In this document: positions 57,437-64,000 of the stretch, piece after piece
Position numbering within the stretch: the stretch's first letter is position 1
How the letters are laid out: each line of letters starts with the position of its first letter
Assembly: GCF_000722545.1 (NCBI RefSeq)
Contig: NZ_JNVM01000041.1
Coordinates: forward strand, 95,286 to 159,285
Reading direction: 5' to 3'
DNA from: Paenibacillus tyrphae
Lineage (GTDB): Bacteria; Bacillota; Bacilli; Paenibacillales; NBRC-103111
DNA length: 64,000 nt
Translations under genes and position numbers: made by a program
Notes under the pieces: model-generated
Seen by the model: only the letters and a program-made list of their open reading frames with translations
The model's database searches: none
What the model was told of the DNA's origin: nothing

Positions 57437-58258
57437 ATGCTAAAGATCAGTGCTTTTTCAAAGTTGAGTGGTATTTCCGTCAAGGCGTTAAGATTTTACG
57501 ATAGCGTGAGGCTGCTTGAGCCCGCCGTTATAGATCCTAATAATGGCTATCGGTACTACACCCAGGAGCAGCTTCTGACCGCTAAGCGCATTACCGCCTT
57601 TAAGGAACATGGCTTCACGCTGGATCAAATAAAAACCTTTATGGAAGAGCACCCATTACCTGAAGTAAAACTAAAGTTAGCCGATAAGAAGAAAGAACTT
57701 GAGCGTTCCATCCTGGAAGCGCAGCAGCAGTTGAAAGAAATCGATAACAGGATTGCCCGTGTCGAAGAAGCGGATCAACGCCAACATGAAACACCGATAA
57801 CCGTTCGTAACGTACAGCCTCAACTTACGGCTTCGATTCGTGATATCGTTCCGCGTACGCACCTATGTCTACTGCTTGACGAACTCACAAAGTACGTCAA
57901 TTCGTATGGGGAGGACGAAGGACGAGATCTGACGATTTTATGGTATGATCATGGCGGCACGTACACAGATCAAGCCGATCTAGAGGTTGCAGTACCGCTG
58001 ACAAAGGCTATTCCAAGCAACGAAAGAGTGAATGTCCGCTTACTTCCCGAGTTAAAAGCGGCCGCTTCCCTTGTACACCTCTGTAGTCCTTACGATGACT
58101 CTTGCCTTGCTGCGGATCAGTTAGCATCATGGATCTCGTCTCAAGGCTATGTCCGTTCCTATAAAGATCCGATCCGTGAAATCTATTTAACTTCGGACAA
58201 AGATATTTACGGAAAAATGCGCTTGGCCGAATTGTTGGTTCCTCTTGAGCTTGGTTAA
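57437..58258 (+). CDS. MerR family regulator with GyrI-like C-domain
   Basis: 273 residues. N-terminal MerR HTH (LKISAFSKLSGISVKALRFY then D-S-V-R-L-L-E-P), a coiled-coil (about 75-115) and a C-terminal ligand-binding part (about 120-273) of the BmrR/GyrI type. AAGGAG upstream. The SDR gene 130 bp downstream has a MerR-type promoter, so it is the likely target. Confidence 0.9.
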   Translation: MLKISAFSKLSGISVKALRFYDSVRLLEPAVIDPNNGYRYYTQEQLLTAKRITAFKEHGFTLDQIKTFMEEHPLPEVKLKLADKKKELERSILEAQQQLKEIDNRIARVEEADQRQHETPITVRNVQPQLTASIRDIVPRTHLCLLLDELTKYVNSYGEDEGRDLTILWYDHGGTYTDQADLEVAVPLTKAIPSNERVNVRLLPELKAAASLVHLCSPYDDSCLAADQLASWISSQGYVRSYKDPIREIYLTSDKDIYGKMRLAELLVPLELG

Positions 58259-58326
58259 GATCATTAGTGTCTCCATGCCTCCTTCCGGAGTTCATTTTTT
58301 CTCTGAAAATAGTTTTGTAATCCCTC

Positions 58327-58358
58327 TTGACTCTCCCCTTAACGGGAAGGTATACAGT
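58327..58358 (+). promoter_or_regulatory. MerR-type promoter of SDR gene
   Basis: TTGACT (58327) and TATACA (58351) are separated by an 18-bp or longer spacer that contains a dyad, CTCCCCTT-AACGGGAAG. Elongated spacers with a central dyad are the hallmark of promoters activated by MerR proteins. Confidence 0.6.
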
Positions 58359-58388
58359 AGCATTACACATCATAAGGGAGTGAGATCT

Positions 58389-59153
58389 ATGAAACGATTG
58401 GAAGGAAAAATTGCACTAGTCACAGGCGGAAGTCGCGGTATCGGAAAAGGAATTGCGCTGCAACTGGCGCAAGAGGGCGCTCTGGTTATCGTTCACTATG
58501 GCAATCGCCGTGTTGCTGCAGAAGAAGTTGTCCGCACCATTGAAGCGCATGGAGGACAAGCTTTGGCTATAGGAGCAAATCTCGAAACCGTTGCTGGGGT
58601 AACGGATTTGGTTCAAACTATGAAGGAAGAGCTCCTTCGCCTAACTGGTCAGAACCAAATCGATATTCTCGTTAATAATGCCGGTATAGGAACTTCCAAA
58701 ACATTAGAGGAAACTACGGAGGAAGAATTCGACGCGATATTTGCAGTGAATGTAAAAGCACCGTTTTTTCTCGTCCAGCAAACTTCACAGTTTCTGCGTG
58801 ACGGAGGACGAGTTATCAACATCTCTTCAGGCGTTACACGAATTGCGTATCCCCATATCATGGCGTACAACTTGACGAAAGGTGCCATAAATACGTTTAC
58901 CCTGCATCTTGCGAAACTATTAGGGTCCCGCGGCATTACAGTTAATGCCGTACTCCCTGGCATCGTCGATACGGACGTGAATGCGGAATGGCTGCATACG
59001 CCGGAAGGCCAACAGCATGCAGCCGAAATGTCTGCCCTAGGCAGGATTGGCGAAGCTTCGGATATTGCGGACATCGTGGCTTTCCTCTCGTCATCGGACG
59101 GCCGTTGGATTACCGGACAGATGGTTGATGCCACAGGCGGATCACACTTATAA
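58389..59153 (+). CDS. SDR family oxidoreductase
   Basis: 254 residues, classical short-chain dehydrogenase. ATG at 58389 with AAGGGAG upstream. Cofactor motif TGGSRGIGKG (residues about 12-21), NNAG, catalytic Ser in INISSG and Y-N-L-T-K (Tyr/Lys). C-terminal GRIGEASDIADIVAFLSSSD then G-R-W-I-T-G-Q. Resembles 3-oxoacyl-ACP-reductase-like SDRs. Probably controlled by the upstream MerR regulator. Confidence 0.92.
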   Translation: MKRLEGKIALVTGGSRGIGKGIALQLAQEGALVIVHYGNRRVAAEEVVRTIEAHGGQALAIGANLETVAGVTDLVQTMKEELLRLTGQNQIDILVNNAGIGTSKTLEETTEEEFDAIFAVNVKAPFFLVQQTSQFLRDGGRVINISSGVTRIAYPHIMAYNLTKGAINTFTLHLAKLLGSRGITVNAVLPGIVDTDVNAEWLHTPEGQQHAAEMSALGRIGEASDIADIVAFLSSSDGRWITGQMVDATGGSHL

Positions 59154-59161
59154 TTTCAATC

Positions 59162-59196
59162 AACAGCCCTTCCATGCAAGATGGATGGGCTGTTTT
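59162..59196 (+). terminator. Rho-independent terminator
   Basis: AACAGCCC (59162-59169) pairs with GGGCTGTT (59187-59194), with an inner TCCAT/ATGGA stem, then TT. Confidence 0.82.
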
Positions 59197-59513
59197 AATG
59201 TTTAATCTTCGTAAAACTTGCCGTTACTTATGGTAAAGTTCTTGATAGTTGAATACTACATATTGTTGAGCAGGCTACCACAGTCTGCTCGTTTATTGAA
59301 CGGGCAATTTAAGTTAATGAATAAACCACAATGCTTGGCGGCAGAATAAAAGGTTGGGCAGATTCTTGAGAATAATATGCGGTTTAATACTTTTTTCAAT
59401 GATTGATGAGAACCCACGTAGAAGAAATGTTTGTATTGCTTTTAGGGAATTGCTCTAACGGACAGCATTGTTAAAAAGATATCCTCTCTTTTTTTAATAT
59501 GACATAACGTGAC

Positions 59514-59705
59514 ATATTTGCGGGAACCCGCGGCGGAGAAATCGTCTACGAAGGCGACTTTGCGGGCTTGCTCCGCGCGGATACCTTGACAGGACGGTAC
59601 TTGAAGCAAAGTCTGCCCTTGAAAACTTCAACCAGGGTGCCTATGGACTGGATGACCGTCACCAGCGCCAATCGATACCGTCTTTATCTGTATGGCACTC
59701 AATAA
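59514..59705 (+). pseudogene. UvrA-like ATPase, internal fragment
   Basis: The frame reads IFAGTRGGEIVYEGDFAGLL, then RADTLTGRYLKQSLPLK and on to a stop at 59703. It corresponds to the region after the first ATPase half of UvrA/DrrC-like proteins (G-x-x-G-G-E-I-V-x-E-G, S/A-D-T-L-T-G-x-Y-L). No start and no other part nearby. The remaining 59154-60000 region has no gene. Confidence 0.7.
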
Positions 59706-59817
59706 CGATTTTAATCTGCGTAGACTTGAGCGGTGTTTGTCGATTGCATGGGACAGTGAAACAACACCGGTTGCTGTTCTCACGAAATCGGATTTGTGTG
59801 ATGCATATATTGGCCGA

Positions 59818-59899
59818 TTGAGCTAACGGGGAACGATAGCGTGGAGCTGCCGTAAGGGCAGCTCCTCTTGATGTTTATTGAAGTAACGGGCAGAAGAGT
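59818..59899. repeat. Two copies of the TAACGGG motif around a hairpin
   Basis: TTGAGCTAACGGGGAACGAT at 59818, then hairpin GGAGCTGCC-GTAAG-GGCAGCTCC (59843-59865), then ATTGAAGTAACGGGCAGAAG at 59877. Related motifs occur elsewhere at 53-64 kb. Confidence 0.55.
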
Positions 59900-60003
59900 G
59901 CTGTACGAGTACCAGCTCGGAAAACAAATCAAAGGTTGAGAGTTCGGTATCGGCAAAAAGTTCGGATAAAGGACTGAAAGCACCTAGTTCAAGCGCTCTT
60001 AGC

Positions 60004-60033
60004 TTGACAAAAACTGACCATTTGGTCTAATAT
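60004..60033 (+). promoter_or_regulatory. TetR promoter with internal operator
   Basis: TTGACA (60004-60009) and TAATAT (60028-60033). Between them TGACCATTTGGTCT (60015-60028) with arms GACCA/TGGTC, a typical TetR-family operator. Confidence 0.72.
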
Positions 60034-60056
60034 AAAACCGGGAGGTCTAATTTATT

Positions 60057-60632
60057 ATGCAGAAATCATTTACACGCACCCAAAGAGCCCGACGTGAGGA
60101 CATACTCAGTGCCGCGATCATCGTCATCAATCGCGAAGGCTACGCTGCTGCATCAGTCGATAGAATCGCCAAGGAAGCAGAGACGAGTAAGAGCACCGTT
60201 CTGTATCATTTCAAGACGAAGGAAGCGATTTATGAAGAGGTGGTCATCACGCTCTATCAGACAGGTGCTGCCTTCATGACCGAACGAATCATGGCTGTCG
60301 AGACTTATCGCGATAAACTCTGCGCCTATTTGTCCTCTAATCTGCACTTCATCGCTGAACATGCCGCTCATGTCAACGCCGTTCACCGGATTATTGAGAA
60401 TGGAGGACTCAAGAGCGACGGTACCGATGCGGTCACGCCTCTGGCAACGCTGTTGTCATCCGGCCAGAAAGCGGGCGAGTTCGGTTCCTTCGATCCCCTG
60501 GTGATGGCGCTAGCCATCCGTTCCGTGGTCGATGGAGCATCCTTCTACTTCACAACGCATCCTGATTTGGACTTCGAACACTACATCAACGAGGCCATAC
60601 AGCTTTTCGACAAAGCTACGGCGCTCTCATAG
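60057..60632 (+). CDS. TetR/AcrR family transcriptional regulator
   Basis: 191 residues, GGGAGGTC before the ATG. HTH region ASVDRIAKEAETSKSTVLYH then F-K-T-K-E-A-I-Y. The promoter contains a GACCA-N2-TGGTC operator, so it is autoregulated. First gene of a two-gene unit with a small membrane protein 16 bp downstream, which may be the regulated transporter or accessory protein. Confidence 0.92.
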   Translation: MQKSFTRTQRARREDILSAAIIVINREGYAAASVDRIAKEAETSKSTVLYHFKTKEAIYEEVVITLYQTGAAFMTERIMAVETYRDKLCAYLSSNLHFIAEHAAHVNAVHRIIENGGLKSDGTDAVTPLATLLSSGQKAGEFGSFDPLVMALAIRSVVDGASFYFTTHPDLDFEHYINEAIQLFDKATALS

Positions 60633-60648
60633 CGCGGAAAGGAATTAT

Positions 60649-61053
60649 ATGCTGGACAAAAACTTGACTGCCAATCATCCGAATCCGCAGAAAGTGTCAT
60701 CGGCTTTTCGTCTTGTCAGAAGGCTTATCGGCGCCTATCTCGTGATAAGCTGGTTTACCGTCGCGGCGATCATAGTTTTATCGCGCGTCGCTCCAGACCA
60801 AGTTAACTCGGAGGCTTGGGTACGCGGGATCATTGTTGCGATTACATCCGTCCTTACGTTCGTCTTCGCCAATCAGGCAGCCGCCGGCAAGCCGCGAGCA
60901 TTGCTACGATTGCGCATCGTCGTGATAATCTTGCTCATCGCGTTCACCGCCGTGCTTTTCTTTCTGGCCTTGCCAGTCTGGATGAAAGTTGAACAGTTCA
61001 TTTGTAGCGCACTGCTCCTGATGACTGCCATTCTCATCTTTCGCCCATCATGA
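60649..61053 (+). CDS. Small membrane protein, 134 aa
   Basis: ATG at 60649 follows AAAGGAA. Four hydrophobic segments (about 28-48, 60-80, 90-110, 112-130). No recognised family. Co-transcribed with the TetR regulator, 16 bp upstream. It may be a sensor or membrane component whose expression the regulator controls. Confidence 0.75.
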   Translation: MLDKNLTANHPNPQKVSSAFRLVRRLIGAYLVISWFTVAAIIVLSRVAPDQVNSEAWVRGIIVAITSVLTFVFANQAAAGKPRALLRLRIVVIILLIAFTAVLFFLALPVWMKVEQFICSALLLMTAILIFRPS

Positions 61054-61208
61054 GGTACAGAGAGGAAGGCCGGTCTGAGTCCACATGAAAATGTGACAAA
61101 CCTGAATTATCATTTCCGCAAGGTATCGCCTTGAATGCCGGAGTGGTACTCTGAAGCGGTGCTCTCATTTACCGGGTTATGCGGCGGACTGTGTACGAGA
61201 ATTGCTGA

Positions 61209-61463
61209 ACTAACGAGGAACGATGGCACAAGTACATCAGAAGAAGGCTGCCGACAGCAAATGGCTCGGTAACCTTCTCGCTTAAGGGCAGTTTTGCACG
61301 GAGCGATGTATTGAGGACAGATGAGTTAGCGGCTATTTTTGATTCAGACGGTACAGTCATTGGCAAAAGCAGTAAAGACATGATCTTGAAAAAAGTACAA
61401 AACGCACTGTCGCAGACAATGCGTTTTTTTGAAGCTTACCCATCAATCCTTCAATTCTGCTAA
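61209..61463 (+). pseudogene. Coding-like fragment of unknown family
   Basis: An open frame without a start codon reads TNEERWHKYIRRLPTANGSV, then FSLKGSFARSDVLRTDELAA and IFDSDGTVIGKSSKDMILKK. The composition is protein-like, in contrast to the surrounding sequence. Probably the 3' end of a lost gene; a terminator hairpin lies within its last codons (61401-61430). Confidence 0.35.
61401..61430. terminator. Hairpin terminator
   Basis: AACGCA (61401-61406) and TGCGTT (61420-61425) with T7 following. Confidence 0.65.
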
Positions 61464-61904
61464 GTCGAGCTGGCGAATCCGCGATTGATCGGCGATCATC
61501 TCGATCTCGGTGATCTTGCCATCCACAATCTTGAGCTCGAGTACGAAAAGCATTTGACCGCGAGGAGCAACGACTACGCCCACAGATCCGTTCACGAGCA
61601 CTGGCCTTGCCCCCTGGGCACGACCAGCGAAGCCCTTGGCCACAGCTTCCGCACCGTGAACAACTTGCCATGCTGCGACCGGTGGAAATGCAGGGTCTTG
61701 TCGGAGCACAACATCGGGGTCTAATACCGCGAGAAGCTTCTCAAAATCTCTGGTACGCGATGCAGCTAGGAAAGCATCTACAAGCTCCCTTTTTCGCGTG
61801 AACTCCTCTGAATCCGCAGTCGCTTTCGCTCCCTGAACCCGACGGCGTGCACGGCTCGCAAGCTGTCTGGCTGCAACCTCGTTACGCCCTATAATCGGGG
61901 CGAT
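61443..61904 (-). pseudogene. ECF41-type sigma factor, C-terminal part
   Basis: The frame reads IAPIIGRNEVAARQLASRAR (end of sigma region 4), then ELVDAFLAASRTRDFEKLLA and …PRGQMLFVLELKIVDGKITE, a SnoaL-like domain ending R-Q-L-D-L. This is the C-terminal half of ECF41 (SigJ-like) sigma factors. Region 2 is missing; the homology breaks at about 61905, near a TAACGGGAGG motif at 61938. Not functional as a sigma factor. Confidence 0.75.
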
Positions 61905-62078
61905 CCGAGAAAGACAAGGCGAAAATATCGTTTACGCTAACGGGAGGATATTTTAGCAATTTATACAAAAGACATGACAGGGTGGTACAATAAAAAGTGT
62001 TAAAATTGGTTCTTCTACCAGTCCGCTCTTTTGCTTATTATTTGTTAAAAGATACAATTTTTGAGAGGAGAAAACCAT

Positions 62079-62696
62079 ATGTATATACCTACGCATTTTA
62101 AAATTACGGATATATCAATTGCCTACAAGATTATGAGAGAAAATAGTTTTGCTACTTTGTTTTCTCAACATGATGGGACACCATATGCTACCCATTTGCC
62201 ATTAATTCTCGATAAAAATCATATGTACCTATTCGGGCATTTTGCTCGTCCAAATCCTCAATGGAAAGATATTAGGAATCAAATTGTGTTAGCAGTTTTT
62301 CATGGTCCTCATTGTTATATCTCTCCTTCTTGGTATGAGACGAATAAGGCAGCTCCAACATGGAACTATGTGACTGTTCACGTATACGGGGAAGTCGAAC
62401 TTATAGATGACGAAAATGAGTTAATGGTTTCCTTTAATGATATGGTATTGAAGTACGAAACCCCTAATAGTTCCTACAGGTTGCAGGATGTAGACCCTGA
62501 CTTTCTAAGTGATTTGAATAAAGGAGTTCAAGGCTTTAAAATGAAAATAAACAGAATAGAAGGGAAAGCAAAGTTAAGCCAAAATCATTCAATACAACGA
62601 CAGGAATTGATTATTCAACAGCTAGAGAAAATCAAAAATACAGACGAGCAAAAAATCTCCTCTCTTATGAAACAAAATCTTAGGTCATTAAGCTAA
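62079..62696 (+). CDS. FMN-binding negative transcriptional regulator, PaiB family
   Basis: 205 residues from ATG at 62079 (AGAGGAG eight bases upstream; the frame opens at 62061). Family blocks: MYIPTHFKITD, FGHFARPNPQWKDI, VFHGPHCYISPSWYE and WNYVTVHVYGEVE, then GFKMKINRIEGKAKLSQNH. PaiB-type proteins bind FMN and reduce sporulation/protease gene expression in Bacillus subtilis. Single gene. Its stop codon lies inside a TAACGG motif. Confidence 0.92.
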   Translation: MYIPTHFKITDISIAYKIMRENSFATLFSQHDGTPYATHLPLILDKNHMYLFGHFARPNPQWKDIRNQIVLAVFHGPHCYISPSWYETNKAAPTWNYVTVHVYGEVELIDDENELMVSFNDMVLKYETPNSSYRLQDVDPDFLSDLNKGVQGFKMKINRIEGKAKLSQNHSIQRQELIIQQLEKIKNTDEQKISSLMKQNLRSLS

Positions 62697-62729
62697 CGGA
62701 TGACGATAGTTCAATAAAAACAGCGGCAG

Positions 62730-63180
62730 TCAGAGGGCATTATTTTTTGTCTGCCCGATATAAAAAAGGTGTCCCTCGGCCATTTTCATGGCTTTTTTAT
62801 ATTTCTCTAACTCAGCATTTAATCTAGCATTCTCTTCCAACAACTTTTGTACATCTGGTATGTCCTTGCGGAAACCCAGCCATCCAAATCGTCTCTTCCT
62901 TTATACTCCTTCAATTTTTCATGAATAACCCACCTAACGTGCCATTCTTCTGCAATATGGAATATGGATACATCTTCCATTGCGGATTGCTTAAACTCTT
63001 GGAACTTCTCATAGTCTGACATTACGACAAAGTCGTATGGTTTTTGTCTTAGTGCTTCAGCGGTTAAAACAAGAGCGAATCTTGGTTTTCCTAGTTCTCC
63101 GGCATAGTCATATTCCCAATGAGGATAATTCTTCGATTCATCGGGAAGCATTGTTCCATAGATTCCTCCGAGAATGAGGA
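62730..63180 (-). pseudogene. DUF4062 protein relic, truncated and frameshifted
   Basis: The frame reads ILILGGIYGTMLPDESKNYP, then HWEYDYAGELGKPRFALVL, typical of the C-terminal half of DUF4062 (TIR-like fold). Near 62880-62890 the coding frame shifts: one frame ends at 62819, the other continues GFRKDIPDVQKLLEENARLN and KAMKMAEGHLFYIGQTK to 62730. No N-terminal start is present. DUF4062 proteins are often part of defence systems. Confidence 0.62.
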
Positions 63181-63233
63181 TATAATGGTAAATTAAGTAG
63201 GGCTTAAATTAACTATTGGGAGGTGAGACATAA

Positions 63234-63491
63234 ATGGCACTTCTGAAGGAAAGTGAGAAGCGTCAGGAGCTCCAATTAATGCACGATGCAATATGGAAGG
63301 AGCTTGAAAATCGAGATGAGTTATTCGCCAGCAAATTTTTAAAAAAACAACTGGATGAGTTGATTGACGAGACACCAACACATCCTTACAATGTTGAACC
63401 ACGTTTATCTACTAAAGCTATCTTGGTAGCTGCATTTACCGGAGTTCTTTTGTTGCTCCTAGTTGTTTGTTGGATTCTACAGTTGCCCTGA
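63234..63491 (+). CDS. Small C-tail-anchored membrane protein, 85 aa
   Basis: GGGAGGTGA lies nine bases before the ATG. Residues 1-58 are charged and helical (MALLKESEKRQELQLMHDAI…), residues about 61-83 form one membrane segment (AILVAAFTGVLLLLLVVCWI). No recognised family. Divergent from the DUF4062 relic. Confidence 0.65.
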   Translation: MALLKESEKRQELQLMHDAIWKELENRDELFASKFLKKQLDELIDETPTHPYNVEPRLSTKAILVAAFTGVLLLLLVVCWILQLP

Positions 63492-63858
63492 GAATCCAAC
63501 AAACGCCGCAGATTGTTTTGGAGACACGTTAAATAAATTTCCGCAACGGGCAATTTTTCTCCCCGTGTAACAAATAAAAACGACCCTTGTTGGTAATATC
63601 CCTTCATGGTACCAACGTAAAAAAGACATCTGGTAACCTGTCACAAGAAAATAAACCATTAGACTGAATAAATAATTAGACTTCCAATGAAGTATTAAGA
63701 TAAACGGGCAGAATAGCGTGGTGAACAAGTTTTTTTATCGTTAAGGCTGAGAAGACTCCCTCTTCGATAAGGGGGAGATGAATCAGCATCTCTTGTGTAT
63801 GAATACGAACATATGTGCTATAATTATCATGAAATCACCAAAGGAGGTAGATGCTCGC
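63492..63858. other. Intergenic region with IS left end
   Basis: No gene. It contains a TAACGGG-type motif at 63695-63719 and, next to tnpB, a hairpin CTCCC-N10-GGGGGAG at about 63752-63775 that may belong to the left end of the IS200/IS605-type element. Confidence 0.45.
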
Positions 63859-64000
63859 ATGTTGCATCATAAAGCTTTTCGCTTTCGCATCTACCCTACG
63901 GAGGAGCAAACGACGCTGATCCATCAGATGTTTGGATGCGCTCGCTTTGTCTTTAACCACTTCCTTGCGAGGTGGAAAGACACCTTCCAAGAAACAGGCA
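63859..64000 (+). mobile_element. tnpB: TnpB (IS200/IS605-type), 5' part cut by window edge
   Basis: ATG at 63859 (AAGGAGG 11 bases upstream) encodes MLHHKAFRFRIYPTEEQTTL, then IHQMFGCARFVFNHFLARWK. F-R-I-Y-P-T-x-E-Q and G-C-A-R-F-V-F-N are the N-terminal HTH_OrfB signature of TnpB RNA-guided nucleases. No tnpA gene lies upstream, so this may be a TnpB-only element. Its guide RNA region would be outside the window. Confidence 0.88.

Noticed and set aside
59818..59899. Integron attC site
   Set aside because: The motif lacks the RYYYAAC/GTTRRRY core pair and no integrase gene is present; kept only as an unexplained repeat family.

Overview
The window looks like chromosomal DNA of a Paenibacillus-type organism (Bacillota, Paenibacillaceae). 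Evidence: strong AGGAGG-type ribosome binding sites, many GTG/TTG starts, SLH-domain surface proteins, a lipoprotein/LplB/YtcP-type sugar ABC operon with a YesM/YesN-type two-component pair, Mqo, AhpCF, and many small one-component regulators. Base composition is about 45-50% GC except for a clearly AT-rich island at about 14.2-18.1 kb.

Layout. 0-12 kb: an MFS exporter with its TetR regulator, a TMEM175-like membrane protein, malate:quinone oxidoreductase, ahpC-ahpF, a Crp/Fnr regulator, a DUF4386 membrane protein, an alpha/beta hydrolase divergent from a double-HTH MerR regulator, and an ArsR regulator next to an EamA exporter that carries the same operator. 12-20 kb: a 1.13-kb segment (EamA gene plus a structured leader) is present twice in direct orientation (12080-13211 and 18801-19934). 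Between the copies lie transposase relics (IS1634/IS4-like, ISL3, IS110) and an AT-rich minus-strand operon: a 74-aa Trp-rich amphipathic peptide, an ABC ATPase, a multi-spanning permease, a 30-aa one-TM peptide and a DUF4177 protein. It looks like a bacteriocin-type or peptide-export cassette. The second EamA copy is frameshifted and joined to an IS110 tail.

20-30 kb: Nudix hydrolase, ECF sigma/anti-sigma pair, XRE regulator, then a HTH-TPR regulator (RRNPP type) whose stop codon overlaps the start of a 39-aa exported pro-peptide, a likely quorum-sensing pair. Then an HxlR/quinone-oxidoreductase pair and a methyltransferase-Nudix-EamA operon. 29.6-42.3 kb: two large paralogous S-layer-anchored proteins (ConA-like, SwmB, Ig-like repeats, cadherin-like, SLH). 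The first has a c-di-GMP-I riboswitch in its leader. Both promoters carry the same pair of 11-bp direct repeats placed exactly 7 nt before the -10 box, and a response regulator with a BTAD (SARP-like) output domain is encoded divergently from the second. A decayed signal peptide of a third paralog remains upstream of the second gene. 42-52.4 kb: a secreted DUF4855/discoidin protein divergent from a sugar ABC operon with its own sensor kinase and AraC-type response regulator.

52.5-64 kb: a patchwork of small genes (GNAT, RidA, P-loop kinase, HxlR, PRISE-type reductase, MerR, SDR, TetR, PaiB-like) separated by gene debris (IS110 N-terminus with its non-coding end, UvrA-like fragment, ECF41 sigma C-terminus, DUF4062 C-terminus) and by a dispersed short motif around TAACGGGCAG. 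The window ends inside a tnpB gene.
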